From positions 895,190 through 919,813 of the forward strand of contig LSYV01000045.1 of assembly GCA_001584585.1 (NCBI GenBank): DNA of 24,624 nucleotides, given 5' to 3'. The DNA comes from Gonium pectorale. Its lineage: Eukaryota > Chlorophyta > Chlorophyceae > Chlamydomonadales > Volvocaceae. The stretch's first letter is position 1. The number at the start of each line of letters is the position of its first letter. Positions 11,290 to 20,547 of this stretch are shown piece after piece. Under the pieces are notes generated by a model that saw nothing but the letters and a program-made list of their open reading frames with translations, was not told the origin of the DNA and ran no database searches. The position numbers and the translations under genes are program-made.

Positions 11290-12021
11290 CTCTACTGAGA
11301 ATGCCTTCCAACCCTCTACTCCCCTACGTGCCCGGGGTGGGCTGGGGTGGACCTGACAGGGGCGGAATTGATCCAGAGCACCCGCCCCGACATGGGGAGC
11401 AAGCGATGTGTTTCAGCTGTGAGCAACGCGGCAAGACAAACCGCTGCAAGCGGTGTGTGCAGGCTTGCGGCTCTTTCGTTGCTTCACCTCCCTGTCGTTG
11501 ATCCTCGACCATTAGCATGCCCTGCACGTCATACAACCGGCTGCTGTCTTCGCGGCGCCTCAAAGCGGTTGAGCCTCTATCTCTGGGAGGCCCGAGATCT
11601 CTGGGAGACTCGCATCGGGCTGGGCCTCCTCCACTCCTTGCCGGCATCCAGCAAACTCCCTTGTGGGCGCCGGTGACGTGCCACCTCGGCGCACCTGCGG
11701 GGACACACGGTACGAGCAGCAGACGCCCGCGTCACCCAAACGTCGGCCGTACGCTCAATCTTCAACGGCAGGTTTCAACTCTTTTATGATGCCAAGGAGC
11801 AACTGCTGGGCAACCCTGATACTAGGGGAGCGCATCCGTGCAGATCTGGATGGCGGTCTCTTGCAGGGGGCTCTTCCCCTCGAAGCGTTAATAATGCACA
11901 GCGGGCGCACGCCTCTCGCCGCGCCGCGCTTGCCTGTGTCGGTGATAGCAAGAAAGGAGTCCCGGGCCAGGAGCAGCAGCGCCGCAACCGCCCGCCAGGG
12001 CGGCAGAATGTAACGCCGGGC
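11290..12021. other. Sequence between gap and kinase gene, no recognised gene
   Basis: Open frames here are short and disagree in strand. Minus readings such as 11755-12138 run into the kinase last exon in a different frame and are not supported. On the minus strand this is the 3' flank of the kinase gene; I found no TGTAA signal here for it. Confidence 0.45.
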
Positions 12022-12121
12022 TGCTAGCAAGCGCGCGTTTGCAACGCTGCCCAGTAGAGCAGCTATCCCACGTAATGCATGCTCACGCTGCGGTGACCGG
12101 CTCCGGGACCGGCTCCCGCAG

Positions 12122-12339
12122 TCATGCACCAGCCGCATGCATACCCGGGGGACCGCCTTGTTCGCTTCGGCCCCTGAAGCACTGCACCTGTTGCTTGATC
12201 AAGAGGAGGTACCGGTATTTGACAAGGCCGGCACTGGCGGGCCGCCGCTCCGGCTCGGGGTCCCAGCACTCCTGGATGAGACGCTGCAGCTTATCCGGCA
12301 GGCGCCCGCTTCCGACGGCCTCCGTGGGAGACCGTAGGT
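12122..12339 (-). other. Last exon of the kinase gene (subdomain XI)
   Basis: Acceptor GATCTGCAG precedes a phase-1 exon encoding SPTEAVGSGRLPDKLQRLIQ, then CWDPEPERRPASAGL, the subdomain XI Arg region, and a 31-residue basic tail ending GMHAAGA and TGA at 12124-12122. The preceding 37-nt exon has lost 20 bp here, so as spliced the last exon would be read in the wrong frame and stop early, before CWDPEPERRP. Confidence 0.75.
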
Positions 12340-12753
12340 CTGCAGATCAGCCATAGCCACCAACGTTCACGGGTTTGCTGCGAATGCCATTTTTGCGGAG
12401 TGCAAGGCACGGACCGTATAAGCGCGGGCCCCAGCACCCACACGGGCCATGTCTCGTCAGCATGCAAACGCCACCACACCCGTGTCGCAATGGCCGAGGC
12501 AACCATGCGTCCACCGCACCTTGTCCGCAGACTCACGGACCCACCTGAACGCCCTGCGGTGGATCGGCCGATTGAACACCATCAGTGTGGCGCTTTCGGT
12601 GCATGCGTACGGTACATCAACTGGCCAGATGCACGAAGAGCGGATTTGCCGGGACGGAAGGACCCGCACGCGCCCTAAAAACCGAGCCGCTGAGTGCTCG
12701 ACGGCACACCCACGCAGCGGCCCACGCAGCCAGTCAACGCTTAGATCGCGCAC

Positions 12754-13322
12754 CTCCCAGGGCCTCTTCACCGCCAGCATCTCCCACAGAAGCACTCCAA
12801 AGCCGTACACTGTTGCAGCATGAGCGAGTTGATGAAGATGAGACCGTTCTTAAGCAGGGCAAGGAAAGAGCCCGGTTATCATCAACGATGATCACAGGAC
12901 ACGGTGGCCTGGCCCTGGGCTGTCATAACATTACGCAGTGCAATACAAAGCGCCGTACAATTTGAAGGGATGCCGTACCATCTGCCTTATGCGCGTAGGC
13001 GTAGTTATGTAGGTCGCACAGTTCTGCAGGTTGGAAACGGGGTTGGCGGCCGCCGCAATGGGGGCAAAGCAGTAGGACAGTAAGAGACTATGTACGGTTG
13101 CATGCCGTACATCACGACATCGTATTGTTAGTGCCGTAATTGCTTCTAGCTGTTGTTCACAGGGACTTGCTGACGCGGCCCTTTGCTGTGGGCAACAACA
13201 GGCCACGTGCACACACACGCAGCTACGCAGGCGGTCTGCCCTCGTGCGTCAGGCAGACCGCGCTCGGGCGTGTGCGTACACAACGCTACCCCTGCTGCCG
13301 CACCTGGAGCCATGTAAGCCGG
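12754..13322 (-). other. Three tiny activation-loop and C-lobe exons
   Basis: Exon 13322-13304 is 19 nt and encodes PAYMAP plus one base. Exon 13023-12979 is 45 nt; its first two bases complete Glu, giving APE, then LCDLHNYAYAHKAD. Exon 12809-12754 is 56 nt and encodes VYGFGVLLWEMLAVKRPWE, subdomain IX. Phases run 0-1, 1-1, 1-0 and each junction yields the expected TKL residue. Acceptors are CATCCTCAG, CAACCTGCAG and GCTGCAACAG. The 45- and 56-nt exons recur at 8829-8785 and 8608-8553. Confidence 0.8.
13231..13261. repeat. Perfect 10-bp inverted repeat in a kinase intron
   Basis: GCGGTCTGCC at 13231-13240 and GGCAGACCGC at 13252-13261 are exact reverse complements around an 11-nt loop. It lies in inferred intron 13303-13024, just outside the duplicated segment. 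No terminator role is implied in a eukaryotic intron. Confidence 0.85.
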
Positions 13323-13821
13323 CTGAGGATGTGTGGGATTGGCACATGCAGCCGGGGCCCAGGTCCATCCAGGTCAAGCACCATTGTTCGCAGGTGTAAA
13401 GTCGCAGCGCGCGACAGCAGCGACGAGGATGGCAGGGAAAGGGCAAGGTCGATGGCAGTCAGGCGTATGTAGGGTGTTCCCCGGTGGATAGGTACGGCGG
13501 TGCCACGCACGCTACGAGGAAAGCACCTCGGGCGGCCAGCCCGCAAGCTTTACGAACACGAGCACATCCCGCGAGCCGGGCATGTGATGACAAGGATGTA
13601 GGCCCTCGTGCACACACAAAATGCTCGGGACTACCTGTGCTGCAGTTGCATGAGCGAGGCAGCGATCGGGCGCATGGCAGTAAATCCAATGCAAATTTGG
13701 CATGGCCCGACGAGAGGCAGCGTCCGGCGGTAGGAGGCCCTTCCGGCATCACACCGGTACGAGCGGATCCCACATCAACACCATACGCACAGCCGCCCAC
13801 ACTTCCACAGTAGTAACGCAC

Positions 13822-13936
13822 CGTCCCCGCCTCGGGATTGTTCGTCTCGCACACTGTTGAGCGAATACGCGATAGCCTCAAGCCCGAGAGCTTGGCTATG
13901 TAGCGGCCTCCAGGCAAGCTATTGACCAGGACATTG
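13822..13936 (-). other. Kinase exon with DFG changed to GLR
   Basis: Acceptor CCAACCGCAG leaves C, which completes Gly with the GG of exon 14286-14207 and gives HRDLKPG-NVLVN. The exon then reads GGRYIAKLS, GLR, LSRIRSTV and NPEAGT, ending at donor ACG|GTGCGT (13821). In active kinases the triplet after the beta-hairpin is DFG, whose Asp holds Mg2+. Here the codons are GGC TTG AGG at 13884-13876, three base changes from GAC TTC GGG. The flanking residues match TKL activation segments closely, so the alignment is not in doubt. Confidence 0.8.
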
Positions 13937-14206
13937 CTGCGGTTGGCAGTTCCAGGATATTCATTGCGCAAGCAGGCACGATGTTGGGTTGCTAGGAGGG
14001 ATGAAATGCATTCAACGGGGCCCACAGATGGTACCAATCTATTGGGCTGTGGCTCAGCTGTGGGCAGTGGGCTCCAAGGCGCCAGCCCTCTGCTGATCAC
14101 GCGAGGAGAATGAAAGCCCCTTCGGGCTCCGCGACACTCGAGCCACTAGCGTCGCTATAGGTTGCCAAATAAAAGACCCCACCGGTCCCTCTCACGTCTC
14201 ACCCAC

Positions 14207-15045
14207 CCTGGCTTCAGGTCGCGGTGCACAATGGTAGGGTGTAGATACGACAAGCCATGCGCGATGTCCAGCGCAATATCTAGCACCTGCACCGGTATTG
14301 CCGTGGCACTCCGTCAAGATGCGGTAAAGACTCGACTCGGGTAAGCGCTTGCGGGCATTGCCCTGCATCGTCCTTCATTGTCCTGCGTGCAATGCTCCAT
14401 GTCAGGTCACCACAGGCAAGACGCACCGTGCCCAGCGGCATGAGCTCGCCGACGCCTCCTCGTGCCCCTCCTCCGCCATACAATAGCCTCTCCAGGGATG
14501 TGTCCATAAGCTCCATCACCAGGCAGAAGCGCGGCGGGGTGAGGCAGGCGGCCAGCAGCTGCACCACGTTGCGGTGCCGGCAGCGGCCCAGCACGGCGAC
14601 TTCCCGGGCAAGGCAATGCAGCTGATTGGGGTCCTCGAGGACAAACTGCACCATCCCGGCTTCGGCTGCCGCAACTGCTTGATCCTCTTCTCCGCAGGCC
14701 TCCGCCTCACAGTCAGGAGGAACCCGCGGTGGTCCATCTTCGCCGGCGCCCTCCCCGCCCGCGGTGCAGGGCAGCGCGACCGTGAGCAGGTCTAGCAGTT
14801 TGACCGCCACCTGGCGACCCTGGTACTCGCCCTCCACCACCCGCCCGAAGCGGCCGCGGCCCAGGGCCCGGCCCGGGAGCAGGGTGACCCGTGGGTCGGC
14901 TTCTAACGAAACGTCGCCCCGCTGCGGTGTCATCTCGTGTACGATCTCCAAGGGGTCCGCGTTGGGCGGTGAAGCTGGGGAGGAGTCCGCGCCGCCGTAG
15001 GATGCTGCTTGCTGCCATGCTGTCGCCCCACCTTCCAAGATACCT
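14207..15045 (-). CDS. TKL kinase N-lobe and catalytic loop (two exons)
   Basis: Exon 15045-14427 encodes a polar linker, then VTLLPGRALGRGRFGRVVEG (glycine-rich loop), VAVKLLDL (ATP-binding Lys), an acidic Ala/Gly-rich insert, LAREVAVLGRCRHRNVVQLL (helix C Glu and strand 4) and LVMELMDTSLERLLYGGG (hinge). Donor ACG|GTGCGT at 14426 and acceptor GGTGCAG bound a 140-bp phase-0 intron. Exon 14286-14207 encodes VLDIALDIAHGLSYLHPTIV and then HRDLKP, the catalytic loop with its Asp, ending in GG before donor GTGGGT. All expected N-lobe residues are present and the frame is open throughout. The exon start at 15045 rests on acceptor TACTCTAG. Confidence 0.85.
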
Positions 15046-15677
15046 AGAGTACAACATGTTTCAGACGAGGTCACGCAGCAGCCATGGAGCAATTGAGTGA
15101 GAGAGCTTCGAGAGGGCGAGAGAGCAAGAGAGCTCAAGCCAGACATTGGCTTGTGATTCCAGTACTGATGGTCCTATTAGTGAGGGCCTAACCGACAGAC
15201 GGGCGACAGCCGTAGAACCAGCTCAGCCGCACTGCAAAGTCTGCCCTTGCGTGGATGGTGGGCCGCGCCAGCACCCATGCGATCAGATACCTTGCAGACA
15301 AATATCCAACCTCGACGGGCCCCAATCCCGCCCCTCTGAGCTCACCCTCGGCATTCACGGGGACGGCTCCGGTGAGGGCCGACGCTGCGGGTCTGCTGGG
15401 GCTGGGCAAGGCAGCGGCTCGTACGCAATCGGTGTTGCCCTTGCCCCTGACGCTCCGCGGCGATGGCCGGGCGCCGCTCGCCGCAACTGGCGGCTTGAGA
15501 CAGCCCTGCAGTGACGGCAGGACCACAGCAGGGCACTCACAGTATGTTCCCAGATGTGCAGCCCGTTTGACGTCGCCAAGCAGGTGGTGGTTTAGGGTGT
15601 TGAACCGCAGACCTTACTGCACTGCAGCGTGCGCTGCAAGTGCAGGAAAGGAGTCGTGTAAGTCTGCGGTCGTTGTC

Positions 15678-15755
15678 GGCATTCAGGAGTGGCATTCAGG
15701 AGTGGCATTCAGATGTGGCATTCAGGTGTGGCGTTCAGGTGTGGCATTCAGGTGT
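15678..15755. repeat. 13-bp minisatellite, six units, in a kinase intron
   Basis: Six contiguous units of GGCATTCAGGAGT or close variants (GGCATTCAGATGT, GGCATTCAGGTGT, GGCGTTCAGGTGT). They sit inside the inferred intron 15812-15506. Variants are ordered along the array: AGT units first, TGT units last. Confidence 0.9.
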
Positions 15756-15812
15756 TCGCTCGGGATCTATGTCCAGGACAGCTCGGCCGCAAGCGCGCGC
15801 CCCCAAGCTTAC

Positions 15813-16028
15813 CGGGTGCGCGGGCGTGGCTTCGGACTCGGAGATGAGCGTCAGAGGGTCTGTCCCCAGGGGGCTGCACCTCGCTGCGACCGCCCGCCAG
15901 CGCCCCCTCCTCCAAGCGGCAGGCGCTCGTCCGGTATCGGCCTCCACGGGCCGACCTCCCTACCGCCCACACCGCAGCCACCACAGCGAGCAGCGCCACG
16001 CCTGCAACCGGGGTTGTGTAGGTTGCGC
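15813..16028 (-). other. Transmembrane and juxtamembrane exon of the receptor-like kinase
   Basis: The acceptor CCATTCAG joins GGC-G in phase 1 to give Gly, then ATYTTP and the hydrophobic helix VAGVALLAVVAAVWAV, followed by basic GRSARGGRYR as a stop-transfer signal. The next exon joins correctly only if the end of this exon is read in another frame (DPLTLISESEATPAHP). A tiny intron of about 64 nt or a one-base indel between the helix and this stretch would explain it. The preceding intron is 158 bp. Confidence 0.65.
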
Positions 16029-16186
16029 CTGAATGGCGCCGGGCTGCCACGGCAGATGGCGGTGGGCGCAAAGGCCGTAACATAGTGGTTTGCGTTGCGG
16101 ACTGGGCAGCTGGTGGGATGGCTGAGGACAATCCAGCCGTACTGGTGTGTCGAGCAGATCAGACACCGGGCCGTTGTCGCACTTAC

Positions 16187-17860
16187 CGCCAAGAGCACCG
16201 CTCAAGGCCGCTGCAAGGGTTTGCTGGGCGCCCTCGCTCCCTCTGCTCCCGCCGGAGCCCAACAGGCTCCCGCTCCCAGCCATTGGGGGAGACGGCGCGG
16301 GTGCAGCGTCCCACGGACGCGGCGGGGGCTGCTGCGGCGGAAGCGTGCCCCATGCACTGAAACAGCCCACTGTTGCCAGCCGCGCAACGCACTCCTCCGA
16401 TATCAAATCGGCGCACACGTAGACCACCTGCGGAGCGCGGAGAGAAGGCAGACAGGGAGCGTCGCATCCCACCGTGCCGCAATTTCAGCAGGTGAGAAGG
16501 GTGCGCAGCAGGCAAGGGGCCAGCGTAGCAATGAAGAGAGGCAGCGTCAAGCAGCATGCTACTCATGACTGCTCCAGCCAGCGTCAAGAATCCTGGTCCT
16601 TCTGTTGGCTCTACCAGTCAACGCGTGTCTGGACGCCCGGACCGGGCCGCAGCCACATTCACGCCACATGCTACCACCCGCTGCCGCCTGGCCCCCGCCC
16701 TCCCCACATGCACCCCCTTGACCCCCTTGACCCGCGTTGCTCTGCGCCGCCGATCCAGCAGCCTTCACACTGCGTGTCACCGGCGCGATGCTCGATACAC
16801 GCAGATCTTCCAGTTCAGGCTTACGACGTGGTGGACCCGTTCTGCAACGTGCCACATGCGCCCTATGCCTGATCGTCGCCTGGGATGTCCGCCCCTCTCA
16901 CCTTCGTCATGTGCAGGGTGTACCCGACCGGCACCTGCTTCTGGTTCGCGTCCAAGTCGGCGCAGAACATGCCCAGGTCGTCGTACGCTCCCATGTGCAC
17001 CCAGCAGCGGAGCTGGGAATGCGGGGAGGCCGCCACCGCGCCGTCCGGGGCGCCGGGGCCGAACGTGGCGCCGCTCCCGGGGGCGCAGGCAGGCTGCGGC
17101 AGAAGCGGCCGGTAGCTCTGGTTGCCGGGGATGGAGCGGGGCCGCACGGCGCCGGCAAGAGCCTTGGGGGGGGTCATGGCCTTGGGGGGAGTGGACTGAG
17201 GGCGATGCGGTGGGAGTCGTCATGATAGTGCGGCCATAGGTCAATGCGGCCCCTACAGCAGCGCGGAAACTCGTAGCATGCCCAAGCTCCTGGTGTGGAG
17301 CACCTGGCCATGCATGCAGCATGCTTGCCGGGTAGCACAGGCCTGCAGGGCAGGGGCCAGTCGATTGGCAGTAAGCGGCTGGCCTTGGCAGTAGGATAGC
17401 AGCAAGGCCCGGGCTTCCACAGCGTCCGTGTGCGACGACTGCAGGGGAAGACTATCCCATACAAGCCCCAACCCGCCTTTTGGCCTGGAGGTCTATGGTC
17501 TGAGAAGCTTTACAATGGCCCCTAACGCAAGTTCAAGAATGGCTGCCCTGGACCGTGCAAGCAACCGACGAGGCATGCCTGGCGACTCACGCTGCACGAT
17601 GAGGGAGCTGTCCAGAACATTGGCGCCCCAGTCTCCGGGCGCGCAGGGCATCAGGATGTCGGAGCCCGGGGCCAGGTTCTGGCCGAGTGCGTACGACGAC
17701 GAAGTTGCGCCATGTCAGCGTGGCGTTGGCGAGCCGAACCTGGTTGGCCATGTATAGCAGAGAGGAGCACCGAGGGGCGTGGAGGGGCACGGGACATGTT
17801 GCAACACCTCGGGCGTGTCGCCACCGAGAGCAATAGACCTCAGGAGGGCATGCGGGCCAA
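16187..17860 (-). other. Ectodomain exons of the receptor-like kinase
   Basis: The first exon carries SIALGGDTPEVLQHVPCP, NQVRLANATLTWRNFVV and YALGQNLAPGSDILMPCAP in two frames. Exon 17342-17257 starts LCYPASMLHAWP. Exon 17162-16902 (87 codons) runs from ALAGAVRPRSIPGNQSYR to VGYTLHMTK and includes LRCWVHMGAYDDLGMFCADL. Exon 16427-16187 starts VVYVCADLISEECVARLATV and ends in a Pro/Gly/Ser-rich stalk. Paired cysteines and N-glycosylation sites (NAT, NQS) fit an extracellular domain. The donor at 16186 is a perfect GTAAGT. From memory, other volvocine TKL receptors carry the same kind of module before the membrane helix; the ligand is unknown. Confidence 0.65.
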
Positions 17861-20547
17861 GGCCAGCACCGTGAGCCGCGCTGTGCCCTACGGGCGTAGG
17901 CTTGCTTGGACGTAGGGAGCTTTTGGCCGCAGTCACCGCGAAGGGGCGACTCCGCGGCACATGAGATCACGATGGGCGGGTGATGGTGCAGGCTGCGCGA
18001 GCCCGTACCGCTTACAGCCTACAGCCTTCCTGTCATGTACTTTCGCAGCCTTGCAGGGCTCGCACGATGGGCTGTGGGGTTTACCTCATACTGGGGTTGG
18101 GGGTACTGTTCAGAAGTCTGTCTGTCTGATACTGAACGCCGGCTGTTAGGCCCGTGCCCGCGGGCCCCGTAGTGGTTGGCATGCCAGTGAGCACTAGGAA
18201 TGCCGTGCTGGTCTTAGATTTTGAAGAAGGGACGGGCCTACTGCGCGCCCTAAACAGTGACAGTATAGTAAGGAGCACTGCGCTATTGGTATTAGGTCAT
18301 ACTGTCTAGATGGGAGGTGACCAAGGACTATCGGTGTCAATGCCCGTTGTGAGCCCGTGAGCCGAACGCTGTGTGGAGACAAACCGAAAACGCCGGAGTG
18401 AAGTTCTTATTAATATACATAACGTGGGTGGCGTGTTCCGCCCCGCACGGCGCCATCGTTGCCGCATGGCGAATGCTGCGCAGACATATGAGGTCCAAAG
18501 CACCCAAACGCCACCATCCCCGACAACCCGCGCAGCAGCAGTAGTACATAGGTTTCTTGAGTGAACGCCGATGCTTGCCGCCCGCACATAGCAGCAGCCC
18601 TTATTGTCGTGAAACCGTGCGACGCGCTCTGTACCCCGACGCGCCACTCCGCTCGCACTTGGCTCATGCATGATTGAACCGGCCCTACAAAATCCATGCA
18701 GGACGCGACCCCAATGGCCACACACATTTCGGCATGAAGGGCAAACCAGGCCGAGTCGTCGCGTGCAAAACGCCCAGCTACGAAAGATGATTCCATAGAT
18801 ATGAAAGAGCTTCCTTAGACTAGCCGCAGCGCAGCCAAACCGGGAGGGGCATTTACGCCCGAGCCATCCCTGCAACGCCGTGTTGTGTCATGCACGGCAT
18901 CTACTCAACAACAAGGCATTACTAATACTAACACTGTCCACAGCCGCTGATTGCTAGGCCGGAACAAAAAAATGAAGGGCCCATGAAAGGTAAGCAAGGG
19001 AAGCACAACGGGGGCGGGTCGCACAGCGGAGGTTGCCTCACATCATAACGTTCACAGCAGCCCTAACCGCCCCAACCTCCTCACAAGCTCGAGCACAATG
19101 GCATCAGTACAATCACAGGCGGCGACGTGCGGAGGCACGCAAGCCGCGAGGGGAGCAAAGCAAGCCATCGGGACTCGACAGAGCCGAGGCGCCATGCCCC
19201 ATACTTAGACCCCATTTCCTTCGGCGCAAAAGAAAGTCGCATCAACAGTCCGGCACTTACCGCAGGCCACGGCAATAACACGAGCACCCTACGAGCCAGG
19301 CAAGTGACCCCAGAAAGGACACCCGAGGAAGCTCTGTCATTATGTAAAGCACAGGATTGCCTCGGCATGGGCCGCGAAACTCCGCCCCGCTGCTCACGTC
19401 CGTCAGACCTAGCCTTTGCTGGCAAACAGAGTTAGGCCCCAGACGCCGACCGGCTCCCTGCGAGGAGGTCCTCCTCTTAATTCAATAATTCTCTGACGCA
19501 GCTCCAACTGCCAACCAAAACCAACCGCCAATCACGTTGATGGCCACATAACAGTGCAAGAAGCTCACAACACCCTACCCAAGACTCCAGCACACGCGCG
19601 AACCCATGCCGGCACACGTTCCGCGCAACGCACTTGAAATACGTAAATAATTGACGGCTTCAGCGCTATAAACATTCACAGAGCTAGAATGACCGCGGCA
19701 AGCAAGGTCGCCAGGAGGCGCCGCACGAGAGGACTCGAGCAGTCGTCGCCCGAGACCTCAGCAGACGCGGCTGCGCACCGACGCCTTCAAGCGTCGGTCG
19801 AGCTGACGGAGCAGAGCCAGCACCGTTTCAACATACCAGGCCAAGCACGCATTGACACCCGCAAGTATCCATGAACAGATGAGATCATGCAATGACTGCC
19901 CACTCATTTCCGCCCAGCGATTTGAACGCGTAGCAACCAAAGGGCGGTGCACATCGTGCGGGAGGCGCCTACATGAATGCCTTGCTAGGGCACCGAACAG
20001 GCGACAGGCCTTGTAGGCGCAGCTGGCAGACCAGCAGCCGTCCAGGCCTCAGGCATGTTGCCAAGCCCACTCAAAGGCCCATTCCCACATGCGACGCCGC
20101 AAGCGTGCGCAGCGCAAACTCCTTTAGCAGCCTGGCTCTTATTTGTACGGAAGACACTCAGTTCGGCATCAAGACAGAAGTGGCAGAATGCTGCGACACG
20201 CCTCAAACAGCGAAGTGCACAGAAGTGCGCGCAGCGAGCAAAGCAGCTCAGCCTCGCAGTCGGCTACGCGTTGCTGCCGCAATGCAATGAAAACGGCCGG
20301 CGTCCGCAGAGTGTGGCAAGAACCAGCCTGAGCGCATCGCAGCTGTCCTGTGCGCGCAGCACCACGCATTTACGGCGAGGGCAACGCACCTGGGTGCAAG
20401 CACGACAAGTTACTAGGAGGGCGCTTACTTCCAGGGCCTGACCCGCTGCGCCACAGGAGCCAGACCGGGCCATAGCTGCAATATGAAGCCCACGAGGGCA
20501 CTGGGCGTAACCCCACCCTGCGAATCCAGGACTTCCAGCCAGATGCC
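17861..20547. other. AT-richer spacer between two minus-strand genes
   Basis: No convincing gene. The longest frame, 18306-18875 (-), has 189 codons but no domain, splice context or algal composition. The missing 5' exons of the kinase could lie in its first few hundred bases. TGTAA occurs at 19343-19347 on the + strand without a matching gene. TATAAA at 19667 lies only 17 nt before a 61-codon frame at 19689-19874, too close for a normal leader. The part nearest 20547 would hold the 3' UTR of the next gene. Confidence 0.45.

Larger units (their letters stand above)
12122..17860 (-). pseudogene. Receptor-like TKL protein kinase, likely pseudokinase or pseudogene
   Basis: A minus-strand gene with ectodomain, one membrane helix and a kinase domain, which in an intact form would phosphorylate Ser/Thr at the plasma membrane. 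The exons I can place are about 17850-17591, 17342-17257, 17162-16902, 16427-16187, 16028-15813, 15505-15346, 15045-14427, 14286-14207, 13936-13822, 13322-13304, 13023-12979, 12809-12754, 12553-12537 (damaged) and 12339-12122 (stop TGA). Junction phases agree except at the damaged exon, and exon 16028-15813 needs an internal frame change (tiny intron or indel). Order and motifs match volvocine receptor-like TKL kinases. Lesions: DFG is GLR at 13884-13876, 20 bp are lost in the 37-nt exon, and two indels cancel in the ectodomain. The start codon and signal peptide were not found. Catalysis by this copy is unlikely. Confidence 0.72.

Noticed and set aside
13304..13395. Minus reading RLHVPIPHILSRL as a degenerate DFG exon
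   Set aside because: It looked like IADFGLSRL, but the true NVLV..LSR exon is at 13936-13822. Only the last 19 nt here are coding, in another frame (PAYMAP).
13459..14100. 213-codon minus frame as a separate gene
   Set aside because: Only 13936-13822 is supported, as an exon of the kinase; the flanks are intron.
18306..18875. 189-codon minus frame
   Set aside because: Composition is unlike the other genes, with no domain, no good splice sites and overlapping frames of similar length.
19667..19874. TATAAA plus a 61-codon frame as a small gene
   Set aside because: The box is only 17 nt from the ATG, too close for a transcription start between them, and the peptide has no recognisable features.
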